This document shows, one piece after another, positions 57,559 to 64,000 of a stretch of DNA of 64,000 nucleotides. The DNA comes from CAZNMF01 sp964573795. Lineage in GTDB: Bacteria > Acidobacteriota > Vicinamibacteria > Vicinamibacterales > SCN-69-37. The notes under the pieces were generated by a model. That model worked only from the letters and a program-made list of their open reading frames with translations, made no database searches and was not told the DNA's origin. Positions within the stretch are counted from its first letter, which is position 1. Every line of letters starts with the position of its first letter. The DNA lies in NCBI GenBank assembly GCA_964573795.1, contig CAZNMF010000049.1, positions 16,994-80,993 of the forward strand, read 5' to 3'. The position numbers and the translations under genes are program-made.

Positions 57559-59012
57559 TGGTCGTAGTCCAGCCAGACGCGTCTGTACGCGGTCGGCCCA
57601 AGCGTCTCACGAATCGCGGCAGCGGTCCGTCCGGGGCCGCTCGCGTGGCGCGCGTCGCGCAGCGCGGGAAATCGCTCCAGCGCGTCGCGGAACAGACGGC
57701 CGCTGGTCCAGAAACAATGCGTGCGCGAGCCGAGATCCGCCGGCAGATCGCGCGTCACCGTGTACGTCGCCAGCGCGTCCGGATCGCCGGCGTCGGCGTG
57801 CGTCAACCGTAACCAGCGGAGCGGCCGGCCCGCAAGCGTGTCCGCGCTCGGCTGTTCGCCGTCGCCGAGACCGTCGGCCGATCCGTTGACCCAGATGCCG
57901 CGCTGCGCCAGCCTGGCCCACGTCCGCGAGCCCGACACCCACACGACGTGATCCTGGGACGGCATGAACGACTCGGGCAGCGCGTCCGCGCGCGCAATCC
58001 AGAACGCGGAGGCGTCCCGCGGAATCGCGACGTCGGGCAGCTTCGTGCGGACGGCCCGATCGCGCTCGTCGCGCCGCGGCCAGATGCGATCGCTCGTCGT
58101 GCGCGGCCACGGCTCGCCGGATGCGTCGAGCGACCAGATCTGCCGCTCGTCGCCGGACGGCATCCTGCCGCGCACGCTGGTGACGATGCCGTAGTCGCGG
58201 ACGCGGACGGTCGCGCCGATCGCCTCGTGGCAGCCGCCGCCGGCCGCTGCGAGGAGATCGCGTTCGGCGATGACGGCGCGCCGCGTCGGCTCGTGATCGA
58301 TTGCTGCGACGAGTCGCGCGACGTCGCCGTCGCGATCCGCGATTTCCACCGCGAGCGCCCCCTGCGCCGGCGCGGTCGGGAACGCGTCGAGCGGCAGCAC
58401 CATCCAGCGGCACGCGGCGAGCGACGCGCGGATCGCCTGCGCGACGTCAGGCGCGCCAGCCGGCGACAGCAGCCGATCGAGCGCCGCTTTGGCGACGACG
58501 AGCGCGTCGCCCTCGCCCCGCACGAGCTTCGCCAGCCGCGTCGGGATGTTGCCGCGCACGGCCGTCGTCGTGAGCGCGGCGACGGGCCACGGCAGCAGCG
58601 GCGTCAGCGAGCGCTCGAGCTGCCAGGCGCGCCGAGGCGACGAGGTGAGGATCGTCAGCGACGCCGGATGCGCCGCCACGACGTCGCGTCGCACGAGCAG
58701 CACGTCGTGCGGATCGGCGCGCTCGAGCGTCGCGCCGACGCGCGTGCCGGGATGCGGCGCGATCGGCAGGTCCTTCCACGAATGGACGACGAGGTCGGCG
58801 CGGCCGTCGACCAGCGCCTGCGAGAGATCGGTCGTGAACAGGCCCTTGTCGGCGGCGTCCCAGAGCGCGACGCGCCGGTCGCGGTCGCCCTCGGACGACT
58901 GCGTGGCGAGCACGACGTCGACGTCGGGATGCCGCGCCCGAAGCGCGGCGGCCACGAGGCGCGCTTGGAGCGTAGCCAGATCGCTGGCGCGGCTGAGGAG
59001 GCGAAGGCGCAT
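57534..59012 (-). CDS. hemC: Porphobilinogen deaminase with C-terminal HemD-like domain
   Basis: 492 residues. The HemC part (1 to about 300) has DKGLFTTDL, VVHSWKDLP, AVRGNIPTRLAKL and APAQGALAVE. The dipyrromethane cofactor attaches to Cys in GGGCHEAIGA. The remaining 190 residues (VVWVSGSRTWARLAQRGIWV, ending YRRVWLDYDQW) resemble a diverged uroporphyrinogen-III synthase, so this fused protein may do both steps. No separate hemD is in the window. ATG 59012 gives the expected N-terminus; an upstream ATG adds 10 residues. Confidence 0.88.
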   Translation of the reverse strand: MRLRLLSRASDLATLQARLVAAALRARHPDVDVVLATQSSEGDRDRRVALWDAADKGLFTTDLSQALVDGRADLVVHSWKDLPIAPHPGTRVGATLERADPHDVLLVRRDVVAAHPASLTILTSSPRRAWQLERSLTPLLPWPVAALTTTAVRGNIPTRLAKLVRGEGDALVVAKAALDRLLSPAGAPDVAQAIRASLAACRWMVLPLDAFPTAPAQGALAVEIADRDGDVARLVAAIDHEPTRRAVIAERDLLAAAGGGCHEAIGATVRVRDYGIVTSVRGRMPSGDERQIWSLDASGEPWPRTTSDRIWPRRDERDRAVRTKLPDVAIPRDASAFWIARADALPESFMPSQDHVVWVSGSRTWARLAQRGIWVNGSADGLGDGEQPSADTLAGRPLRWLRLTHADAGDPDALATYTVTRDLPADLGSRTHCFWTSGRLFRDALERFPALRDARHASGPGRTAAAIRETLGPTAYRRVWLDYDQWLQTVLS

Positions 59013-59163
59013 CACGTCAAAAAGTCGAGGATATCGCCGCATCGCGCGCGATGTCCGGGTCTTGTCTGCGGGGTTGACGGACTAATCTGGTCGGGTTTAG
59101 ACTCCATCCGGTTCTTCTGAGACAGTTCTCATTTAGTCGTCACGCTTCTTCCGGACCATCTCC

Positions 59164-59844
59164 ATGCTACTCAGCATTCCCGACGTCCTGACGCCGGAGC
59201 AGGTCGCCTCCGCGCGCGCCAGGCTCGACGCCGCCGACTGGCAGGACGGCCGCCTCACGGCCGGCCACCAGGCCGTCCAGGCCAAGGACAACCAGCAGTT
59301 GCCCGAAGACCACCCGATCGCGCGGGAGATCGGCCAGATGGTGCTCGGCGCGCTGCAGCGCAACGCGCTCTTCATGTCCGCGGCGCTGCCGCTCCACGTC
59401 TACCCGCCGATGTTCAACCGCTACGCGGGCGGACAGCAATTCGGCAACCACGTCGACAACGCGATCCGCCAGGTGCCCGGCACGCCGCACCGCCTGCGCA
59501 CCGATCTGTCCGCGACGCTGTTCTTCCGCGATCCCGAGGAGTACGACGGTGGCGAGCTCTGCGTCGAGGACACGTACGGCGTCCATCGCGTGAAGCTGCC
59601 GGCCGGCGACATGGTGCTGTATCCGTCGACGAGCCTGCACCACGTGACGCCGGTGACGCGCGGCGCGCGCGTCGCCTCGTTCTTCTGGATCCAGAGCCTG
59701 ATTCGCGACGACGGGCAGCGGACGCTGCTGTTCGATCTCGACACGGCGATCCAGCGGATCACCGTCGACATTCCCGATCATCCTGCCGCCGTGCAGTTGA
59801 CCGGCGTGTACCACAACCTGCTTCGTCAGTGGTCGGAGTTGTGA
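59164..59844 (+). CDS. PKHD-type Fe(II)/2-oxoglutarate dioxygenase (PiuC/YbiX family)
   Basis: 226 residues. Iron ligands are His96 and Asp98 (FGNHVDN) and His159 (STSLHHV), with the 2-oxoglutarate Arg169 in VTRGARV. YPPMFNRYAGGQ is typical of the family. PiuC proteins are usually next to TonB-siderophore receptors; here the partner is a PepSY protein whose ATG overlaps the stop (TGATG), so iron metabolism is likely. The true substrate is unknown. Confidence 0.93.
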   Translation: MLLSIPDVLTPEQVASARARLDAADWQDGRLTAGHQAVQAKDNQQLPEDHPIAREIGQMVLGALQRNALFMSAALPLHVYPPMFNRYAGGQQFGNHVDNAIRQVPGTPHRLRTDLSATLFFRDPEEYDGGELCVEDTYGVHRVKLPAGDMVLYPSTSLHHVTPVTRGARVASFFWIQSLIRDDGQRTLLFDLDTAIQRITVDIPDHPAAVQLTGVYHNLLRQWSEL

Positions 59845-61247
59845 TGGCTCTCTTTCGTCGTCTGTTGTTCTGGCTCCATCTCGCCTGCGGCGTCGTCGCC
59901 GGCGTCGTCATTCTGATCATGTGCGTGACGGGCGTCGCGCTCACGTATCAGCGACAGATGCAGTACTGGGCGGATACACGCGACTATCGGTCCGCGCCGC
60001 CGACGGGCGCCGAGCGCGCACCCGCCACCGCGATTCTCGACGCCGTCCGCGCCGCCGAGCCGGACGCGCAGCCGACGACCATCGCCTATCGCGCCGACCC
60101 GTCGCTGCCGGCGGCCGTGGCCATTGGGCCGCGGACGATCTACGTCAATCCCTACACCGCCCAGGTCTACGGCGAAGGACGCGGCCAGGGGCTGCGCCAG
60201 TTCTTCACGACGATGACGACGTGGCATCGGTACCTCGGGCAGAGCGGCGAGAGCCGTCCGACCGGGCGCATGTTCACGGGCGCGTCGAACCTGCTCTTTC
60301 TCTGCATCGTGCTGAGCGGGATGTATCTGTGGTGGCCGAAGGCTCTGACGTGGAAGCAGATTCGCAACGTCACGTGGTTCCGCGGCGGCCTCCGCGCGAA
60401 GGCGCGCGACTTCAACTGGCACAACACGATCGGCTTCTGGTCCGCGTTGCCGCTTGCCGTGATCGTCTATTCCGGCGTGGTCATGTCCTACCCGTGGGCC
60501 AACAACATGGTCTATCGCGTGATGGGCGAGCAGCCGCCGCCGCCGGGCGCGGGCCGTGGCGGCGGCCCCGCCGGTGGGCGCGGCGAGGGCGGCCTTCGTG
60601 GCGAAGGCGGTCGCGGCGGACGAGGCGGCGCGCGCGGTGAAGGCCGCGAGGGCCGAGGCGCGCGTGGGATGACACCAGCGGGCGCAATGGCGATGACCGA
60701 CGCGCCACGCGCGGCGGTGCCAGCCGGATCGGCGGCGGATGCGCCGCGGGCCACGCGCGCCGGATCGGCGGACGCGGCCGGCGCCGCCGCCCCGGCCACC
60801 GACGCGCCGCGGCCGAGCGGAATCGGTCTGGACGCCGCGATTGCACGCGCGATGGCGGAAGCGACGGACTGGAACATCCTGACGTTGCGCCTGCCGGCGT
60901 CCGATCGCGCGCCGATTGGTTTCTCGGTCGATCGCGGCGACGGCGGACAGCCGCAGGCGCGCTCGACGCTGACGGTCGACGCGATGACCGGCGCGGTCAC
61001 GCAGACGAGCGACTTCGCGGCCCAGACGCCGGGCCGGCGCATGCGCTCGGTCCTGCGCTTCGCGCACACGGGCGAGATCCTGGGGTTGTCGGGACAGACG
61101 ATTGCGGGGCTCGTGTCGGCGGGCGGCGCGCTGCTCGTGTACACGGGCATCTCGCTCGCGCTGCGCCGCTTCTTCGCGTGGATCCGGCGGCGCGCTACGG
61201 CTCGGGCCGATCGAACGGCAGGCGCATCTCAATCGACTGCGGCGTGA
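59844..61247 (+). CDS. PepSY-associated transmembrane protein (PiuB-like)
   Basis: 467 residues from ATG 59844. A first helix (LHLACGVVAGVVILIMCVTG) and conserved FTTMTTWHRYLG, GASNLLFLCIVLSGMYLWWP and WHNTIGFWSALPLAVIVYSG fit PepSY_TM membrane proteins, often ferric or flavin reductases. The loop after helix 3 (about residues 235-325) is a long Gly/Arg/Ala-rich low-complexity insert. Its 3' end overlaps the convergent dinB by 53 bases. Confidence 0.88.
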   Translation: MALFRRLLFWLHLACGVVAGVVILIMCVTGVALTYQRQMQYWADTRDYRSAPPTGAERAPATAILDAVRAAEPDAQPTTIAYRADPSLPAAVAIGPRTIYVNPYTAQVYGEGRGQGLRQFFTTMTTWHRYLGQSGESRPTGRMFTGASNLLFLCIVLSGMYLWWPKALTWKQIRNVTWFRGGLRAKARDFNWHNTIGFWSALPLAVIVYSGVVMSYPWANNMVYRVMGEQPPPPGAGRGGGPAGGRGEGGLRGEGGRGGRGGARGEGREGRGARGMTPAGAMAMTDAPRAAVPAGSAADAPRATRAGSADAAGAAAPATDAPRPSGIGLDAAIARAMAEATDWNILTLRLPASDRAPIGFSVDRGDGGQPQARSTLTVDAMTGAVTQTSDFAAQTPGRRMRSVLRFAHTGEILGLSGQTIAGLVSAGGALLVYTGISLALRRFFAWIRRRATARADRTAGASQSTAA

Positions 61248-62265
61248 CCAGCCCGTGGACGCCGGCGCCGAGCAGGCGTACCGGCCGCGCTCCGGCTTCC
61301 GTCTTGGCGAGTAGTGCGATCGCGCGTCGCACGATGTCCTCCGCGTCGTTGCCAGGCGCCTGCGAGTGGCTGCGCGTGACGGTCGTGAAGTCGCTGTAGC
61401 GCACCTTGATCACGACCGTTCGCGCGAGCAGGCCCTTCTCGGCGAGCCACGCCGCGTTCTCGCGCGCCATCGTGTCGATCTCCTCGCGAATGCGCGTGAG
61501 GTCGATCAGATCCTCCGCATACGTGCACTCGCTCGACGAGGACTTCGCCGCGCGATTCGGCTGGACGGGGCGATCGTCCCGTCCGTGTGCCAGCGCCGTC
61601 AGCCACTCCGCCATGCTGCCGACGGCGGCGCGCAGCACCGCGGCGTCGACGCGGCGCACGTCCATCAACGTCGCGATGCCATGCTCGCGCAGACGCTTGG
61701 CCGTGACGGGCCCGACGCCCCACAGCGCTTCGATCGGGAGCTGCTGCAGGAACGACTCGACGCGCTCGGGCGCGATGACGGTGAGGCCGTCCGGCTTCTT
61801 CCACGCCGAGGCAATCTTCGCCAGAAATTTGTTGGGCGCGACGCCCGCCGACGCCGTCAGTCCGGTCGTCTCGCGAATCAGCGCCTTGATCCGCCTGGCG
61901 ACGGTCATGGCCAGCGGCTCGCCCCACGCGTTGTCGGTGACGTCGAGGTAGGCCTCATCGAGCGATAGCGGCTCGACCAGTGGCGTCACCGACCGGAAGA
62001 TCGCGAAGACCTGCTGTGAGACGGCTCGATACTTCTGAAAATCCGCGCGGACGATGACCAGATCCGGGCAGAGCCGGACGGCGCGGGACATCGGGAGCGC
62101 CGAGCGCACGCCGAACGCGCGGGCCTCGTAGCTCGCGGCCGCGACGACGCCTCGCGAGGCCGGCGAGCCGCCGACGGCGACGGGCTTGCCGCGCAGATCG
62201 GGTCGATCGCGCTGCTCGACGGACGCGTAGAACGCGTCCATGTCGACGTGGATGATGCGGCGCAG
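61195..62265 (-). CDS. dinB: DNA polymerase IV
   Basis: 356 residues if translation starts at the CTG at 62263-62265. The first in-frame ATG (62241) would begin inside the conserved HVDMDAFYASVE and remove the catalytic Asp of HVD. From the CTG the protein reads MRRIIHVDMDAF with Asp8 exactly where E. coli has it. No ATG, GTG or TTG exists between this and the upstream in-frame stop at 62311. PLSLDEAYLDVT (catalytic Asp/Glu), the fingers, the GVGPVTAKRL helix-hairpin-helix and little-finger domains follow. It lacks a beta-clamp motif that I can recognise. Confidence 0.92.
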   Translation of the reverse strand: MRRIIHVDMDAFYASVEQRDRPDLRGKPVAVGGSPASRGVVAAASYEARAFGVRSALPMSRAVRLCPDLVIVRADFQKYRAVSQQVFAIFRSVTPLVEPLSLDEAYLDVTDNAWGEPLAMTVARRIKALIRETTGLTASAGVAPNKFLAKIASAWKKPDGLTVIAPERVESFLQQLPIEALWGVGPVTAKRLREHGIATLMDVRRVDAAVLRAAVGSMAEWLTALAHGRDDRPVQPNRAAKSSSSECTYAEDLIDLTRIREEIDTMARENAAWLAEKGLLARTVVIKVRYSDFTTVTRSHSQAPGNDAEDIVRRAIALLAKTEAGARPVRLLGAGVHGLVTPQSIEMRLPFDRPEP

Positions 62266-62287
62266 CTCTGCGATGGCCGGAACCTGG

Positions 62288-62560
62288 CTATTTCGACAGC
62301 ACCGCCTGAATCAGCGCGGCGAGAATCGCGATGGTGGTCGTGATCTGGATGCCAACCAGCCATCGGAAATCCGTCGCGTGCTCCTTGCGCAACGCCGTCA
62401 CGGATTGGTCGAGACGCTCCAGCCGCTGGTCGACGCCGGCAAACCGCGCGTCGACGCGCTGCTCGAACCGTCCGAGCGTCTCCCGGATGTCAATCAACGT
62501 CTGTGCGTGCTCCATCACACGGCCCTCCATATGGGCCATTTTTTGATTCAGGGCCGTCAC
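62288..62560 (-). CDS. Small coiled-coil protein with C-terminal membrane helix
   Basis: 90 residues from GTG 62560, which has GGGGAGG a few bases upstream. Heptad-patterned helix (residues 5-60, with repeated RFEQRVDARFAGVDQRLERLD) is followed by one membrane helix (about 66-87, TTTIAILAALIQAVL). Longer in-frame starts up to 62884 lack a Shine-Dalgarno and would run through the divergent parC promoter. Such tail-anchored coiled-coil proteins are common in Acidobacteriota-like genomes; function unknown. Confidence 0.75.
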   Translation of the reverse strand: MTALNQKMAHMEGRVMEHAQTLIDIRETLGRFEQRVDARFAGVDQRLERLDQSVTALRKEHATDFRWLVGIQITTTIAILAALIQAVLSK

Positions 62561-62807
62561 GTTTGGCCTCCCCACGGTAGCGTCGTCGGATAGGGGGATA
62601 CAAGAGGAAAACTTCCGCACGAACGTCTCGAGAGGCACGAGCCGTGCCAGATCGACACTTCGTCGATTTTCCCCGGAATTGCTGCTGCGAAACCGCCGGA
62701 AGGCCATCGACAAGATTGCGTTTTTTGCGAGGCGGTTGAAGAAACTGCGACGCGCGCCGTCGACGCGGGCCGTCTCGCTCGGATGATCCCGCACTAGAAT
62801 CTCGGAC
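62561..62807. other. Intergenic region between the coiled-coil gene and parC
   Basis: About 250 bases with divergent signals: a GGGGAGG ribosome site on the minus side and the parC -10 box on the plus side. No gene and no strong hairpin were seen. Confidence 0.4.
62795..62800 (+). promoter_or_regulatory. -10 box, leaderless start of parC
   Basis: TAGAAT, ending 7 bases before GTG 62808. No clear -35 box. Confidence 0.5.
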
Positions 62808-64000
62808 GTGGCGAAACGCAAGTCCGAGAAGACTCCTTCCCTGTTCGACGGCTCGTCGGACGTGACGATGGCGCCGCCGCCCACGGGCGGCGTGGATCAC
62901 GTCGCGCTGCACGAAGCCGCGCAATCGAAGTATCTGAACTACGCGCTGTCGGTCATCACGTCGCGCGCGCTGCCCGACGTGCGCGATGGCCTCAAGCCCG
63001 TCCAGCGCCGCATCCTCTACACGATGTGGCAGCAGAACCTGACGGCCGACGCGAAGTTCCGCAAGTGCGCGAAGGTCGTCGGCGACGTGATGGGCAACTA
63101 CCACCCGCACGGCGACGCCGCGCTCTACGAGACGCTCGTGCGCATGGCGCAGCCGTTCTCGCTGCGCTATCCGCTCGTCGACGGCTCGGGCAACTTCGGA
63201 TCGCTCGACGGCGACAGTGCCGCGGCGATGCGCTACACCGAGTGCCGGCTCGCGCGCATCAGCGACGAGATGCTGACGGAGATCGAGCAGGACACGGTCG
63301 CGTTCCGACCGAACTACGACGGCACGCGCGACGAGCCGGTCGTCCTGCCCGCGCGCGTGCCCAATCTGCTGATCAACGGCGCCACCGGCATCGCGGTCGG
63401 CATGGCGACGAACATCCCGCCGCACAATCTCTACGAGGTCTGCACCGCGCTGATCAAGATGATCGACGCGGATCTCGAGATGTCGCCGGCGCAGCTCTGC
63501 CGCTACATCAAGGGCCCGGATTTTCCGACCGGCGGCCAAATCGTCAACTCGCCCGAAGAAATCAAGGAGATCTACAAGACAGGCTCGGGCAGCATCCGTA
63601 TTCGCGCCACGTGGCAAAAAGGACCGGAGACGCGCGGCAGCCAGACGATCTACATCACCAGCATTCCGTACGCCCTCAACAAGGCGACGCTCGTCGAGCG
63701 TATCGCGGACGTCGCGCTCTCGCGCAAGCTGCCGCACCTGGTCGACGTCAAGGATCTGTCCACAGACGACGTGCGGATCGCGCTGGAGCTGAAGCGGGAC
63801 GCGGATCCGAAGATGGTAATGGCGTATCTGTTCAAGCACACGCCGCTCCAGTCGACGTTCCCCGTCAACCTCACGTGCCTGATCCCGACGGAGAAGCCGG
63901 ACGTCGGCAAGCCCGAGCGGCTCGATCTGCACGAGGTCCTCTGGCACTTCCTCGACTTCCGCTTCCACGTCGTCACGCGCCGGCTCGAGCACGAGCTGGC
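62808..64000 (+). CDS. parC: DNA topoisomerase IV subunit A (ParC/GyrA family), N-terminal part
   Basis: 397 residues are in the window; the gene runs off the end. LPDVRDGLKPVQRRILYTMW, GNYHPHGDAALYETLVRMAQ, the catalytic Tyr143 in AAMRYTECRL and GIAVGMATNIPPHNL are type IIA topoisomerase landmarks. VQRR, not VHRR, favours ParC. The quinolone-resistance positions read HGDAALYE, with Ala104 where E. coli GyrA has Ser83 and Glu108 where it has Asp87. GTG 62808 follows the -10 box by 7 bases. Confidence 0.92.
   Translation, partial: MAKRKSEKTPSLFDGSSDVTMAPPPTGGVDHVALHEAAQSKYLNYALSVITSRALPDVRDGLKPVQRRILYTMWQQNLTADAKFRKCAKVVGDVMGNYHPHGDAALYETLVRMAQPFSLRYPLVDGSGNFGSLDGDSAAAMRYTECRLARISDEMLTEIEQDTVAFRPNYDGTRDEPVVLPARVPNLLINGATGIAVGMATNIPPHNLYEVCTALIKMIDADLEMSPAQLCRYIKGPDFPTGGQIVNSPEEIKEIYKTGSGSIRIRATWQKGPETRGSQTIYITSIPYALNKATLVERIADVALSRKLPHLVDVKDLSTDDVRIALELKRDADPKMVMAYLFKHTPLQSTFPVNLTCLIPTEKPDVGKPERLDLHEVLWHFLDFRFHVVTRRLEHEL

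Overview
This is a high-GC, gene-dense window of ordinary bacterial chromosome with no phage, plasmid or CRISPR content. A Gram-negative cell envelope is implied by an ABC polysaccharide exporter with an ADP-heptose-type enzyme, several lipoproteins, an outer-membrane barrel, DsbD and a periplasmic SurA-type foldase. The gene styles (PP2C and GAF signalling, NtrC regulators, a fused HemC-HemD, intergenic 7- and 8-base repeats, codon use) suggest an Acidobacteriota genome of the Vicinamibacteria type. That assignment is inference and was not tested.

Layout. 1-8691 (+): end of a PP2C phosphatase, ABC permease and ATPase of a Wzm/Wzt-type exporter, heptose-phosphate nucleotidyltransferase, mfd, SurA-like isomerase and dusB, mostly with 4-base overlaps. 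8693-14664: an NtrC regulator with two small genes, a small HTH gene followed by a stand-alone histidine-kinase H-box protein, a FliA/WhiG-type sigma factor, and a hybrid kinase coupled to a PCYCGC lipoprotein. 14701-17963: YhaM-like nuclease, divergent fabZ, and a GAF-GAF-PP2C phosphatase. 18440-25555 (-): GAF membrane protein, dsbD, an isolated nuoG, AI-2E transporter and an aminotransferase. 25813-30537: barrel protein, DoxX, SDR, nitroreductase, MTHFR-like protein and D-cysteine desulfhydrase, separated by repeats. 30530-38464: beta-CASP nuclease, DPP III peptidase, NAGPA-domain lipoprotein, ferredoxin-domain protein, two hypotheticals and an MFS transporter. 38574-44375 (-): large DUF349 protein, oligoendopeptidase F and a hydrolase. 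44424-51198 (+): an ArsR-methyltransferase regulator translationally coupled to metH, then a second DPP III paralogue. 51257-53766: SufE, rhodanese and a tandem cyclophilin. 53767-59012 (-): heme operon hemC(D)-hemB-hemL coupled to a sensor kinase and response regulator. 59164-64000: iron-linked PKHD hydroxylase and PepSY protein, dinB, a coiled-coil membrane protein and the start of parC.

The most unusual signal is regulatory. About fifteen genes have a TANNNT-like -10 box ending only 6-9 bases before the start codon and lack a Shine-Dalgarno, which predicts widespread leaderless transcription and also settles several start codons. Other points of interest are the orphan H-box protein, a dinB whose catalytic aspartate lies upstream of its first ATG, the palindrome in front of the ArsR-metH pair, the two DPP III paralogues, several families of short intergenic repeats, and an unexplained structured stretch at 41696-41826.
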